Below, piece by piece: positions 38,290 to 47,592 of a stretch of 64,000 nt of DNA. Under the pieces are notes generated by a model that was given only the letters and a program-made list of their open reading frames with translations, did no database searches and was not told where the DNA came from. Both the position numbers and the translations under genes were made by a program. The stretch comes from an uncultured Eubacterium sp. (GTDB lineage Bacteria > Bacillota > Clostridia > Lachnospirales > Lachnospiraceae): assembly GCA_910584645.1 (NCBI GenBank), contig CAJUAU010000003.1, positions 62,001-126,000 of the forward strand. The letters are read 5' to 3'. The stretch's first letter is position 1. Every line of letters begins with the position of its first letter.

Positions 38290-38361
38290 ATTTTTCTCCT
38301 ATCTTGATCCATAATACTGATATTGTTCCCTTTTCCCATATATCCCGGATATTTTAAAACA

Positions 38362-38401
38362 GGGCTGGACAAAACAAACCACCGTCTGTTTTGGTCAGCC
38401 C
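38362..38401 (-). terminator. Hairpin between solute-binding protein gene and GH3 gene
   Basis: On the minus strand GGGCTGACCAAAAC pairs with GTTTTGTCCAGCCC (two-base internal mismatch). TGTTTT follows. It may be a partial terminator or an mRNA-processing stem downstream of the highly expressed binding-protein gene. The short T-tract makes full termination uncertain. Confidence 0.5.
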
Positions 38402-38434
38402 CACTATTTACTTACCTGTCAATCAACAGGCAGA

Positions 38435-39871
38435 TTATTTAGAATGAGAAGCTGCAAAATTCTCATACTTCTTATTCATATCGTCGATTACCTTGTTCCA
38501 CTGTGAAGAAACCTTTTCAATCTGCTTTGCTGGCGTTGTAGCACCTGCGTATACACTATAGCAGAAATCACCATAATCCAGCTCACCAAGCATTGGCAGA
38601 TAAGAGGTCTGCTTGCGCTCTGGCTCTCTCATCATGGTCAATGTCTCATCCACTGCACGCTCATCTCTGAACTGCTCATAATATGGCTCTTTCCAAGCCT
38701 CATCAAGATCAAATTCCGGTGTGGGCTCTGTGTAAAGATCATAAGCAAATGCGATCTTCTCTGCCTCTTCCGGCTCATAGCAGCTAGGCATTACAATAAT
38801 GTTGTCGTTTGGTGTTGAACAGTTGGTTGCATCCTTATTCTTTTCATTGTACGGGAACATAACAAATCCCCAGTTATCTTCCATGGTAGCAAATGCACTG
38901 ATCTCATAAACCTCAGATACCTGCATTGCAACTTCACCATCACGGAATGCGGCTTTATACCAATCCCATGCTGCTCCGTCCGGTTTCGGCTTAATATAAC
39001 CTTCATTGTAAAGGCTCATGCCCCAGTTCATAGCCTCAAGGAATTCCTTGGTTCCGCTTTTATTTTCATATTTTCCTTCTTCATTCACATCAACAAATGT
39101 TGCATTGTTGTTTGCTGCACACATTGGCAGATAATATTTTGAGAAACTTGCCAGCGCGTACTGATCTGTTTTTCCATCTCCATCTGTATCAACGGTAAGT
39201 CTCTTACAATACTCTTTAAACTTAGTCCAGGTCCACTTATTAGATTTCTGAAGGTCGTAAGGCTCATCCTCTTCGATGCCTGCTTCTTTCAGCATACGCT
39301 TGTTAAAGAATACACCTCCACGTGGCTCTGCCTCCGGGTTCATTCCCCAGATACCATTTCCGATGCTCATAAGCTCGACAACGGTCTGATTCCATTTTTC
39401 TTCTTTAAAATCAAGCTCTGGGAGAGTGGAGAGGTCATACATAAGTCCTTTCATAAGCGGAGCTGCAACCTTCTCCTGGTACAGATAGTGCAGCTGACAT
39501 TCCGGACTCTTAGACATAACACCATTTACGTATTTTTCCTGCTGATCCTGGTAAGAAAACTTCGTCTCACGCTTGATCTTGAAATTGTATTTGTCCATGA
39601 TTTCCTGTCGGTAGTCCTCTGTTGCCCTTGCATACTCAGACTCTCCAACCTCTTCAGATGTATACCAGTCTCCGATGGAGATTGTCATTCCACCGAGGTC
39701 GTCAAAAGTCTTTTTCTGTGATGGCTGTCCGTCTTTGTTATCCACGCTTTTAGATCCGGAATCCTGTTTTCCAGGATCGTCTTTCTTATCATCGCCGCAT
39801 CCACTGAGACATCCAACAGTAAGTACAACAGTAAGACCCATTGCAAGCAATTTTTTCATATTTGCTTTCAT
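38435..39871 (-). CDS. Extracellular solute-binding lipoprotein of a sugar ABC transporter
   Basis: Carbohydrate-binding lipoprotein (family 1 type) that captures oligosaccharides outside the membrane. The signal peptide ends in a lipobox LSGC with the acylated Cys at residue 25. An acidic, Lys/Ser-rich linker follows (DDKKDDPGKQDSGSKS). The mature part has Trp and Tyr residues suited to sugar stacking. It is 478 residues. It follows two permease genes across a 163-base spacer with repeated hairpins, which may raise its level over the permeases. The substrate is inferred from neighbouring xylan enzymes. Confidence 0.88.
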   Translation of the reverse strand: MKANMKKLLAMGLTVVLTVGCLSGCGDDKKDDPGKQDSGSKSVDNKDGQPSQKKTFDDLGGMTISIGDWYTSEEVGESEYARATEDYRQEIMDKYNFKIKRETKFSYQDQQEKYVNGVMSKSPECQLHYLYQEKVAAPLMKGLMYDLSTLPELDFKEEKWNQTVVELMSIGNGIWGMNPEAEPRGGVFFNKRMLKEAGIEEDEPYDLQKSNKWTWTKFKEYCKRLTVDTDGDGKTDQYALASFSKYYLPMCAANNNATFVDVNEEGKYENKSGTKEFLEAMNWGMSLYNEGYIKPKPDGAAWDWYKAAFRDGEVAMQVSEVYEISAFATMEDNWGFVMFPYNEKNKDATNCSTPNDNIIVMPSCYEPEEAEKIAFAYDLYTEPTPEFDLDEAWKEPYYEQFRDERAVDETLTMMREPERKQTSYLPMLGELDYGDFCYSVYAGATTPAKQIEKVSSQWNKVIDDMNKKYENFAASHSK

Positions 39872-39899
39872 AATTTTTACCTCCTTTGATTTTTTTATC

Positions 39900-40030
39900 G
39901 TTACACGCTGTCCTGGACAAGACAGCGTGGTAACAAACTACTTTTGCATTCGCTCCGCCTTCGGCTTCGCTCATGATGTTGCTCATCCCGAGTTTTGCAA
40001 AAACTCGCTGATAAGTCCGCCAGGACTTAT
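39900..40030. repeat. Cluster of palindromes between permease and binding-protein genes
   Basis: Three separate inverted repeats fill this intergenic stretch. The first (39900-39934) pairs ACGCTGTC with GACAGCGT. The second (39989-40007) pairs CGAGTTTT with AAAACTCG over a 3-base loop. The third (40011-40030) pairs ATAAGTCC with GGACTTAT over a GCCA loop. A GC-rich stretch, CGCTCCGCCTTCGGCTTCGC, lies between the first two. No T-run follows on the transcribed (minus) strand, so it is not a plain terminator. It resembles REP-type or mRNA-stabilising elements. Confidence 0.6.
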
Positions 40031-40034
40031 TTTG

Positions 40035-41033
40035 TCACATCTTGATACCTGACTGGCTCAGACTTTCTACAAAACCTTTCTGAGCAAAAAGATAGATGAA
40101 GATCAACGGTATGATCACCATCAAAGTTCCCGTTGCGATCATTCCCTGGGAATATGCCGTTGTCGCCTTTTTCGCGATTCCGCGTACATCCAGGTAACTA
40201 TCCAGTGCACCAGCTATATTGGCGAGCTTGGCGGATAGGATTGCGAAATCTGACTTTAGGAACAGATTGGAATAAAAGGAATCTGTCCACTGCCATACAA
40301 AGGCAAACAGGAAACATGATGTAATGATTGGTTTTGCATCCGGAAGCATGATCCTTACAAAGGTTGCCACCTTGCCACATCCATCCACATAAGCTGCTTC
40401 CTCTAACTCCTTTGGTATACCGCGGAAGAACTGGCGGATCATATAAATGTACAGACCACTCTTGAGACCCATACACCCCAGACACATCAGTGCATAGGGG
40501 GTTACTGTCCCCAGTAGATTCAGCGGCTTTCCAGTGATCAGTTTAAAAATACCGAAAACATCAAAGTAAGCAAAATTCAAATAAAGAGATGACTGGATCG
40601 TGGACGGCGGAACGAGGATCACAAGAATCACTGCACCAAACCACAGACCTTTTAAAGGAAACTTATATCTGGCAAACCCATATCCCACCAGTACGCAGGA
40701 AATGATCTGAAGAACACTGACCATCAATGAGATCAAGCTTGTGTTCAAAAGAGACTGCCAGTATTTCATAAGATATCCGGCAATTTTGTAGTTATCCAGA
40801 GTAAAGTGCCTCGGTATGGCAACGATCGTTGAATCGTATAAGTCCTGTTCTTCCATGAAACTCAGGGAGACTTTATTCAACAATGGCTGCAGAATCATAA
40901 AACATAATCCAAACAATAATACCGCACGTATAATCTTATAAAAGACTTTAAACGATACTTTTCTCAATAGGTACCCGTTGGATTTTTTGTTTCGTTCGAT
41001 AAAGGTTTTAAATTTATTCTTCTTATTATTCAT
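40035..41033 (-). CDS. Carbohydrate ABC transporter permease (MalG type)
   Basis: Inner-membrane permease of the CUT1 family, working with the preceding permease. The 332-residue protein has an N-terminal cytoplasmic extension of about 30 residues and six membrane segments. The ATPase-contact loop EAAYVDGCGKVATFVRIMLP is the EAA motif. It overlaps the upstream permease gene by eight bases. No ATPase is encoded nearby, so a shared MsmK-type subunit is likely. Confidence 0.92.
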   Translation of the reverse strand: MNNKKNKFKTFIERNKKSNGYLLRKVSFKVFYKIIRAVLLFGLCFMILQPLLNKVSLSFMEEQDLYDSTIVAIPRHFTLDNYKIAGYLMKYWQSLLNTSLISLMVSVLQIISCVLVGYGFARYKFPLKGLWFGAVILVILVPPSTIQSSLYLNFAYFDVFGIFKLITGKPLNLLGTVTPYALMCLGCMGLKSGLYIYMIRQFFRGIPKELEEAAYVDGCGKVATFVRIMLPDAKPIITSCFLFAFVWQWTDSFYSNLFLKSDFAILSAKLANIAGALDSYLDVRGIAKKATTAYSQGMIATGTLMVIIPLIFIYLFAQKGFVESLSQSGIKM

Positions 41034-41940
41034 AATAGTACACCCTCTTAGAAATAATCAGCGAAATGATACCAAGTATGATAATTACACAAAGGAAATA
41101 TACCCAAGCCATCGCCGAACTAACTCCATAATTCAACTTTGTTACCTCTTCGGAAATCTTCGTCATAACCGTGTTATCTGTCTTTAAGAAGAAGTCGATT
41201 ACGGTATACACTACGTTTACGAGTATCATTGAGCTAACCATTGGGAACGTAATCTTCCAGAAACTTTCCCAGGCAGTACATCCCTCGATCTTCGCCGCTT
41301 CAAACATACTGGGCGAGATCGTCTGCAGAGCAGAGAGGAACATGATGATCTGAATACCAGAAGCAATCGCTATGTTATAAACCTGATTGATGATCATAAA
41401 TACATACTCAAACATCTTTGACATTGGACTGCTGTCTGATGTCACCAGTATGCTTTCCAGCACTCCGGTGACGCTTGTATCAGTGGAGGTTTCTGAGATA
41501 ACCTCCTTCATATCGCTTAACAGTGCGTTGTTGTACTCAACACCCACGATGACACCGGATGAAAGGATCACCGGAAGGAAGAAGATAGCACGAACAGCAC
41601 CTCTTCCTTTGAAATTCTGATTCAGTAACATTGCAATAAAGAAACTGAAGATCAAAGTAGCCGGCGTATTGAACACCATCGTCGTGAGCTCGCTGATCAG
41701 GTACGGCACAAATTCTGCATCCACCGTAAAAGCATGCATATAGTTTTTAATGCCTACCCATGTCATACTAAAACCAGCGGCATCGGGATCCGGTTTTACT
41801 TCGTTAAATGTCATCATCAGGGACTGTCCCAGAGGAACAACCATAAACAGGATAAATCCCAGAATAAAGGGAAGAATAAACAAGTATCCCGCAATGGCAT
41901 TCTTTTGTGCAAGTGTCCTTTTCTTCTTTTGCTTTTTCAT
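41026..41940 (-). CDS. Carbohydrate ABC transporter permease (MalF type)
   Basis: First permease of the second transporter pair, 304 residues with six membrane helices. The start is MKKQKKKRTLAQKNAIAGYLF. The EAA loop EAAKIEGCTAWESFWKITFP is present near residue 215. Its ATG follows the stop of the DUF5696-type gene with no gap (TAA then ATG), which implies tight coupling. A polar insertion around residues 130-165 between helices is larger than usual. Confidence 0.9.
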   Translation of the reverse strand: MKKQKKKRTLAQKNAIAGYLFILPFILGFILFMVVPLGQSLMMTFNEVKPDPDAAGFSMTWVGIKNYMHAFTVDAEFVPYLISELTTMVFNTPATLIFSFFIAMLLNQNFKGRGAVRAIFFLPVILSSGVIVGVEYNNALLSDMKEVISETSTDTSVTGVLESILVTSDSSPMSKMFEYVFMIINQVYNIAIASGIQIIMFLSALQTISPSMFEAAKIEGCTAWESFWKITFPMVSSMILVNVVYTVIDFFLKTDNTVMTKISEEVTKLNYGVSSAMAWVYFLCVIIILGIISLIISKRVYYYE

Positions 41941-44526
41941 TTATTCTCCACCTCCTGTCTTAAGGGTTACAAAATCTCTCTGTGGAATCGTCTTTCCGTT
42001 ATAATCATAATCTGCATAATTATAATTTACAATAACTGCTTTCCCACTTTCGTAGGTCGTCTTGAAAACTCCACTGGCAAGTTTTTCATGGGCTACAATG
42101 AACTGGTTGTAAATGTCGCCGAGATTGCTGTTAAACTTATTATAAAGCTCGATAGCAGAATCTTTCCAGTCCATGAAATTACATGCATAATATTGTGTAT
42201 TCTCACCATCCTGAAGCACACTGGTGGGCGCATTCATAAAGGTATAGTACAACCCGGCTCCCGTCTCCGCTGACTTCAGGATCATATCCGTCTGATCTTC
42301 GGAAAGATTTATGGCACTTCCCGAGTAATTTACCAGACCGTGAAGAGCAATCTGATAAAATGGAACGCTCTCATCAATGATGTTCACTGCCCTGGTGTCA
42401 ATATCCATATCTGTCACATAATCAGAGTATGGTACAGCATATTGATTACCAGAAGCTGTCATCACAAGACTTCCACTCTCTTTCAGAGCTTTCATCTTAT
42501 CAATCTGCATATTCATGGAAGCTTCCCTGGAAACTCTTGCCTTCGGATTATAGTCTCCGGCAAGGGTATTTCCCACGTCCTCAAATCCAATATTATTTAC
42601 ACCAAGAGCTGATATCTCTGATAAATAATTATCGATATTCTCAATGGTATAAGAGGGTTTTACAAGATAATACATTTCACACAAAGGATACTCTTCGTTT
42701 GTCTGGTATACGATGGGATCCAGTGTATATAACTCACAGATCTCACGGCTTACAAACTTCGCCGCATCCCTGTTTACGCTAAATCCATCAAAGGCCTTAT
42801 CTTTCATGACATACATGAACTTAGCATTCAGGAACAGGTCGAGTCCCGCTGTGCTGGCAGCATAGGTTGCAAGACTCTTGATATCAGATTTACTTCCAAG
42901 TCTTCCCACCAGGCTTACCTTTGCTGCGGATTTCTGTTTCACTCCGGTATTGAACCATCCCGTATATTTTGCACTCAGATCCTCCACACCGGCACCCTTG
43001 AGCTGTTTTAATATTTCTTCTGCCTCTGAGTATTTTGTCAGCGCCTGGGAACGGGTAACCGGATATCCCAGAATATGCTCCACGTTATCCACCGCACCGA
43101 TCAGTTCCACTGCCATCGGCACCGTTGTATTTTCTTTCTTCACCAGCTCTGGATAGCGGTCCATCAGATATTCACGATATCCCTTTGCCAGACTCACATA
43201 GTCTGTAGTGTCTGAAAAGATATAGCGCTGCGTCAGATTTTCCTTCGGCAGTCCCGCCTCAAAGGATCGAACTGTAGTATCCGACTTTTTGGAAATATCC
43301 ATATCTTCGCCGTGGATCATCTTATATACAAAGCGTCCATAGTTATATCCGTTTTCTTTTCCGGCAATATCTGACTCTACGCTGGAATAAGAACTTCCTT
43401 CCTCTCCAACACAGATAAAGGAACTCATTTCCGTCTCATTGGAGACTGCAAATAATGGGAATGAGGCTTTGGATTCATCTACCACCATTTTCCGGCTGAT
43501 ACCATAGTCCCATCCGTACATTTCACTCAGGTATTTCTGCTGGCCGGTCTTACCATTATTAAAGTTAATGATTCCTCCCATGCCATCCGGTACAAGAACA
43601 TAACCTTTTACTTCTGAATTTCCTGCTCCCATATAAGGAAGAACAGCAAGTTCTACAAGCGGGTAAGTCTGGTTGTATTCAATCTTTTCCATAGGAACCT
43701 TAACTACCAGGTCCCCATCATCCAGAATATACTGGATCGTAATGTCGAAAATAGGTTTACCGCTGTTTCGGGAAACTTTATAAGGCTCGCTGTCCTTATT
43801 CCTCTCCTCTTCAGTATATCCTATTTTGGTAAAGATCTGCTCCATGGATTTTGCCTTGGAATCCGTGATCTTCTCCGACAGATAGTAAACAGACTCATCT
43901 TTCAGATCTGGAAACATCTCCAGTGCGATCTGAAGCTCTGTGTCATCTTCTGCCTCATCCAGATCGTCGTAATTATAATATACATAATTACGTTTTACAG
44001 ATTTTTGTTCTGTCTCGGACATTTTTTCAAGATACTTATTCATCTTGGACTCTTTGATCACCAGCGGACAAACAAATAATTTTTCCAGATCTCCGATGGT
44101 ATAGTGTACATCAATCTGTGTATCGCTTACCTTCTCAATCTTATAATTGCCATCTGCGATCGAGGCGTTAAAGTTATTGATTACTTTCTGCGTATCTGTG
44201 CTGTTGGAATATGTAAGGACCATAGTGGACTTCAATACATCTTTAAGCTGTCCTTTGGCATTCGCATATTTTTCCACATCCTCTTCGGAAGGATTTGAAG
44301 TAAAGACCTTATTATGCACTTTGTCCTTTAACACAAATGTCGTTGAATCCTTATCAACAGTCAGCTCCAGTGCATTATTACTGATGGTTTCCGTCTGACT
44401 GTCTTCGTTTGTATAAGCGGTCAGCTCCTTATAACCCTCTCCAGATGTTCCACAGCCAGCCAGTGCAAACATGGAAGATAACGCAGCAACTAAAAGTAGA
44501 TAAAATTTCTTTTTCATTCTGAACAT
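41941..44526 (-). CDS. DUF5696-type lipoprotein, possible glycosidase-like protein
   Basis: An 861-residue lipoprotein of unproven function; the lipobox is LAGC with Cys25. I recognise it as DUF5696-like with moderate confidence. The N-terminal 300 or so residues look beta-rich (LELTVDKDSTTFVLKDKVHN). A middle region of alternating strands and helices (about 470-760, including NIGFEDVGNTLAGDYN) resembles a TIM barrel. The C-terminus (KAVIVNYNYADYDYNGKTIP) resembles a small beta domain seen after glycosidase barrels. That reading is inference. It sits between YIP1 and a permease pair. Confidence 0.7.
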   Translation of the reverse strand: MFRMKKKFYLLLVAALSSMFALAGCGTSGEGYKELTAYTNEDSQTETISNNALELTVDKDSTTFVLKDKVHNKVFTSNPSEEDVEKYANAKGQLKDVLKSTMVLTYSNSTDTQKVINNFNASIADGNYKIEKVSDTQIDVHYTIGDLEKLFVCPLVIKESKMNKYLEKMSETEQKSVKRNYVYYNYDDLDEAEDDTELQIALEMFPDLKDESVYYLSEKITDSKAKSMEQIFTKIGYTEEERNKDSEPYKVSRNSGKPIFDITIQYILDDGDLVVKVPMEKIEYNQTYPLVELAVLPYMGAGNSEVKGYVLVPDGMGGIINFNNGKTGQQKYLSEMYGWDYGISRKMVVDESKASFPLFAVSNETEMSSFICVGEEGSSYSSVESDIAGKENGYNYGRFVYKMIHGEDMDISKKSDTTVRSFEAGLPKENLTQRYIFSDTTDYVSLAKGYREYLMDRYPELVKKENTTVPMAVELIGAVDNVEHILGYPVTRSQALTKYSEAEEILKQLKGAGVEDLSAKYTGWFNTGVKQKSAAKVSLVGRLGSKSDIKSLATYAASTAGLDLFLNAKFMYVMKDKAFDGFSVNRDAAKFVSREICELYTLDPIVYQTNEEYPLCEMYYLVKPSYTIENIDNYLSEISALGVNNIGFEDVGNTLAGDYNPKARVSREASMNMQIDKMKALKESGSLVMTASGNQYAVPYSDYVTDMDIDTRAVNIIDESVPFYQIALHGLVNYSGSAINLSEDQTDMILKSAETGAGLYYTFMNAPTSVLQDGENTQYYACNFMDWKDSAIELYNKFNSNLGDIYNQFIVAHEKLASGVFKTTYESGKAVIVNYNYADYDYNGKTIPQRDFVTLKTGGGE

Positions 44527-44538
44527 TGCCTCCTTCCA

Positions 44539-45204
44539 TTAATAGAACCGGTAAATGATTTCTTTATATAAAGAATAGAAATAAGAGAAACCATCACTAA
44601 TCAAACTGAAGAATAATACTAACAGGAATATGATAACCAGCATGCCTACTATGGAAAAGATCAGCAGACCGAGAGCCTTTCCCAGAAGGAAATCATGGAT
44701 CATCATAACAGAAGCCACGATCAGAAGGCCGCACCACACCATGGAAAAAACACCAAAGTATTCATAAAATGCACCTTCTTCTTCTGTCACCACATTGCTC
44801 AGCACGATCAAAGGAAGCTGAATCAATACATAAGGTGTCATGGCATATGCCGTACCCATGTAAATATCCTTTAAAGTACCTTTTCCGTCAAACAACGTCG
44901 TAAGGCACCAGTTTGCCACAATATAAACCACAAAAGGAAGCAAAAATGACATGATCTCCATAAGAAGATTCACAGTCCTCCAGTTCACCGGATAAAACAG
45001 GAAACTAGTAAATCCCAGTCTCAGCATGTTCGTCACCAGAAGCACCACCACAATGGTATTTGCTGCCGCAATAGATCCTCTCTTTTCGTGAGTAAGATCC
45101 CAAAAACCGTCGAAAGGACGAACAATGCAGTGCAGAGCATAACGCAATGAGTGTCCATAGGAGATCCATCCCTCTTTATTGAGGATCCGTTCTTTTATAC
45201 TCAT
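44539..45204 (-). CDS. YIP1 family membrane protein
   Basis: A 221-residue membrane protein with about five hydrophobic segments. The conserved N-terminal part (LRYALHCIVRPFDGFWDLTHEKRGS) and pattern resemble Yip1-domain proteins. Its role is unknown; bacterial YIP1 proteins often sit in sugar ABC transporter loci. It overlaps the preceding NHL/TPR gene by four bases (ATGA), so the two are co-translated. It may form a membrane complex with the NHL protein and the DUF5696-type lipoprotein. Confidence 0.78.
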   Translation of the reverse strand: MSIKERILNKEGWISYGHSLRYALHCIVRPFDGFWDLTHEKRGSIAAANTIVVVLLVTNMLRLGFTSFLFYPVNWRTVNLLMEIMSFLLPFVVYIVANWCLTTLFDGKGTLKDIYMGTAYAMTPYVLIQLPLIVLSNVVTEEEGAFYEYFGVFSMVWCGLLIVASVMMIHDFLLGKALGLLIFSIVGMLVIIFLLVLFFSLISDGFSYFYSLYKEIIYRFY

Positions 45205-46691
45205 CCTTTCTCTACCTCCTTTCTGGCCTTCTTAATAAATCCGTATGCATAACCAAAGACGATAATAAGTACCAGAACGGCAATAATGATCTTAATATTC
45301 TCCTCAAACCATTCTTTACGATACAGCTTATACGCCTTGGAATAATTGGTAAAGTCAAGCTTCAGCTTAAAGTACTCCATCGCCTCGGTATATTTTTCCT
45401 GTCTCAGATATGCCCGGCCAATACCGATATAAGCCTGATCATAGTTACCATTTTGTTTCAATACTTTCTGCCAGATCGCAGCCGATTCATCATAATGCCC
45501 CTGCTTATACTCACTCAGTCCCTCATTGATGTACTTACCATACTCAGTCAGGGTAAACTGGGTGATGGATCCCAGATTCTGATCCATTACCAAAAGGGTA
45601 TCTCCCATATCCTCAAGAGCACATGGATTCATGAAATATCCCGCTTTGTATCCGTGGCCTCCGAAAGCATAGAGCATATTTCCCTGGAAGTCGTAGGCAA
45701 ATATACGGCCTCTCGTATTATCCAGGGCATAATATACATCATTTTGAAGACAGGTAATATCTACAATTTTAGATGGTCCGCCTATCTCTCCGCTTCCTGT
45801 CCACCAGAGGTCACCATAAGGTTCTTCATACCCATTCCGGACAAGAATATCCGTCCCTTTCGCGTTCAGCTTACGGATGGGCTGCGCCTCCTGGGGATTC
45901 ACGTCATCACCAATCTGGGCAATTGTCGCATAAATGAAACCTTCCGAGTCCAGACAGAGATTGCTGTACTCTGTGGGAACAAAAAGATCCATACGTTCTC
46001 TCTGTTCCTGGGATGCTACCATCTTCCACAAATACTGCAAAAAGTTATAAGTAACTTTGCTGGCTCCCACAAAACCGGTAAAGGAACCATCGTTGGCAAA
46101 CTCCATAAACCCTTTGTTTACATTCTGAACCTGGGTAAAGATACGGTTGGAACTGTCAACCACCAGTTTCTGTGGAAGGAAATCATTCTTCTGATCCACC
46201 GTCTCATCTTTGGGTTTGGTTATGATCTTTATCAGATTCCCCGAAGCATCAAGATGGACGATCCGGCAGTTGCCGGTATCCGCGATATACATATTTCCAT
46301 CTTTATCCACAAATACATCCTGTGGCTTGCTTAAGGTTTCTTTGGCACCGTTGTTATTAAATTCTTTTACTTCACTCACATAGGTGAAAACATCATTTTC
46401 AAACACCAGCTTTACAATTCTGCTGTTTCCTGTATCTACCACGTACAGCTCATTTCCTTTTACAAACATCCCCTGGGGCTCCACAAAGTTGCCACACGGA
46501 AAGTCCGAACCGGTAATGGTACGTGTTACAGAATATGCATCCGGTGATTCCCTGTCATATCCCCAGCAGTCATATATGTAAGTATAATGATTGCCGTCAG
46601 AACTTGTAGCTCCGGCCTCTACTGTGTTAAAAAGGACGGATGCGACAAGCAACAGTGCAAATGCCGAAGCAAATCTCTTACATACTTTCAT
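45201..46691 (-). CDS. Membrane-anchored NHL-repeat and TPR protein
   Basis: A 496-residue predicted extracellular protein. It has a signal peptide (residues 1-27), a beta-propeller of NHL repeats (about 40-380; for example FVDKDGNMYIADTGNCRIVH), two TPR-like helices-turn-helices (about 395-450; YIGIGRAYLRQEKYTEAMEY) and a C-terminal membrane helix (about 468-488) with a short basic tail. Such a propeller could bind a glycan or a partner protein. It lies between the first permease pair and YIP1, and its function is not known. Confidence 0.82.
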   Translation of the reverse strand: MKVCKRFASAFALLLVASVLFNTVEAGATSSDGNHYTYIYDCWGYDRESPDAYSVTRTITGSDFPCGNFVEPQGMFVKGNELYVVDTGNSRIVKLVFENDVFTYVSEVKEFNNNGAKETLSKPQDVFVDKDGNMYIADTGNCRIVHLDASGNLIKIITKPKDETVDQKNDFLPQKLVVDSSNRIFTQVQNVNKGFMEFANDGSFTGFVGASKVTYNFLQYLWKMVASQEQRERMDLFVPTEYSNLCLDSEGFIYATIAQIGDDVNPQEAQPIRKLNAKGTDILVRNGYEEPYGDLWWTGSGEIGGPSKIVDITCLQNDVYYALDNTRGRIFAYDFQGNMLYAFGGHGYKAGYFMNPCALEDMGDTLLVMDQNLGSITQFTLTEYGKYINEGLSEYKQGHYDESAAIWQKVLKQNGNYDQAYIGIGRAYLRQEKYTEAMEYFKLKLDFTNYSKAYKLYRKEWFEENIKIIIAVLVLIIVFGYAYGFIKKARKEVEKG

Positions 46692-46707
46692 TTTTCATCC
46701 TCCTTCA

Positions 46708-47592
46708 TCAGTCTTTAATACCAGAACTAGCCATCGTCTCAAGAATATTACTCTGCGCCATAACGAATATGATGATCGGAACCATCATAACAACCATCGT
46801 CGCCGCACCACCAACACCGGCACGCGCCACTCCGGCAGACATGATCTGCTGTAAGGCATATGGCAGCATCTTGTATTCCTCTGAGTAAATATAAATCTGT
46901 CCCTTCAGATTCCAAAGGTTCTGTACCGAAAAGATCGTAACGGTCAGCCAGGCCGGCTTTACGTTGGGCATGACGATCTGAAGGAAAATACGTCCTTCCT
47001 TCGCACCATCGATCTTTGCCGCTTCGATCAGCGCATCCGGAATCTGTTCCATAAACTGTTTCATCAGGAAAAGTCCCATAGGAAGCGCAAATGCCGGTAC
47101 GATCAGCGCCAGATAAGTGTCTACCCAGCCCAGCTTCGTCATGATCAGGTAGGTAGGGATCTGAAGCACATAGGCATTGAACATCAGGGCTGTCACACAT
47201 ACATTGAAAAATTGTTTGCCGCCAGGAAAATCATACTTTGCAAGCACATAGGCAGCCATAGATCCAATGATCAGATGTCCCACCGTACCAACCAGCGTAG
47301 TCAACACCGTATTAAATACATAACGGGTAAACGGCACATAAGAGTTGGACATAACTACCAGAAGATCCTGGAAGTTATTAAAGGTCGGATTTTTTACAAA
47401 AAACCGTGGTGGATAGAGATAAATCTCATCCAGTGGCTTAAAGGCATTACTTACGGTATATACAAGAGGAACAACAAAGAATATACCAAACAGGATCAAC
47501 ATTATGTAAATACCCATATCTCCGCCACGGGAACGGTTTGGCTTTCTCTTTTTGAGTTTGATTAATTTCATCTCTGTAATACCTCCTATCAA
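46708..47592 (-). CDS. Carbohydrate ABC transporter permease (MalG type, first pair)
   Basis: CUT1 permease of 294 residues with six membrane helices. The EAA loop is EAAKIDGAKEGRIFLQIVMP and the end is NILETMASSGIKD, typical of MalG-like proteins. It overlaps the partner permease by four bases. The basic N-terminus (KKRKPNRSRGG) is cytoplasmic. Confidence 0.93.
   Translation of the reverse strand: MIGGITEMKLIKLKKRKPNRSRGGDMGIYIMLILFGIFFVVPLVYTVSNAFKPLDEIYLYPPRFFVKNPTFNNFQDLLVVMSNSYVPFTRYVFNTVLTTLVGTVGHLIIGSMAAYVLAKYDFPGGKQFFNVCVTALMFNAYVLQIPTYLIMTKLGWVDTYLALIVPAFALPMGLFLMKQFMEQIPDALIEAAKIDGAKEGRIFLQIVMPNVKPAWLTVTIFSVQNLWNLKGQIYIYSEEYKMLPYALQQIMSAGVARAGVGGAATMVVMMVPIIIFVMAQSNILETMASSGIKD

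Noticed and set aside
39900..40030. Intrinsic terminator between permease and binding-protein gene
   Set aside because: The stems lack a T-run on the transcribed minus strand; classed as a palindrome cluster instead.
45453..46334. 293-codon plus-strand open frame
   Set aside because: Antisense to the NHL/TPR gene; the minus-strand product has a signal peptide, repeats and clear operon context.
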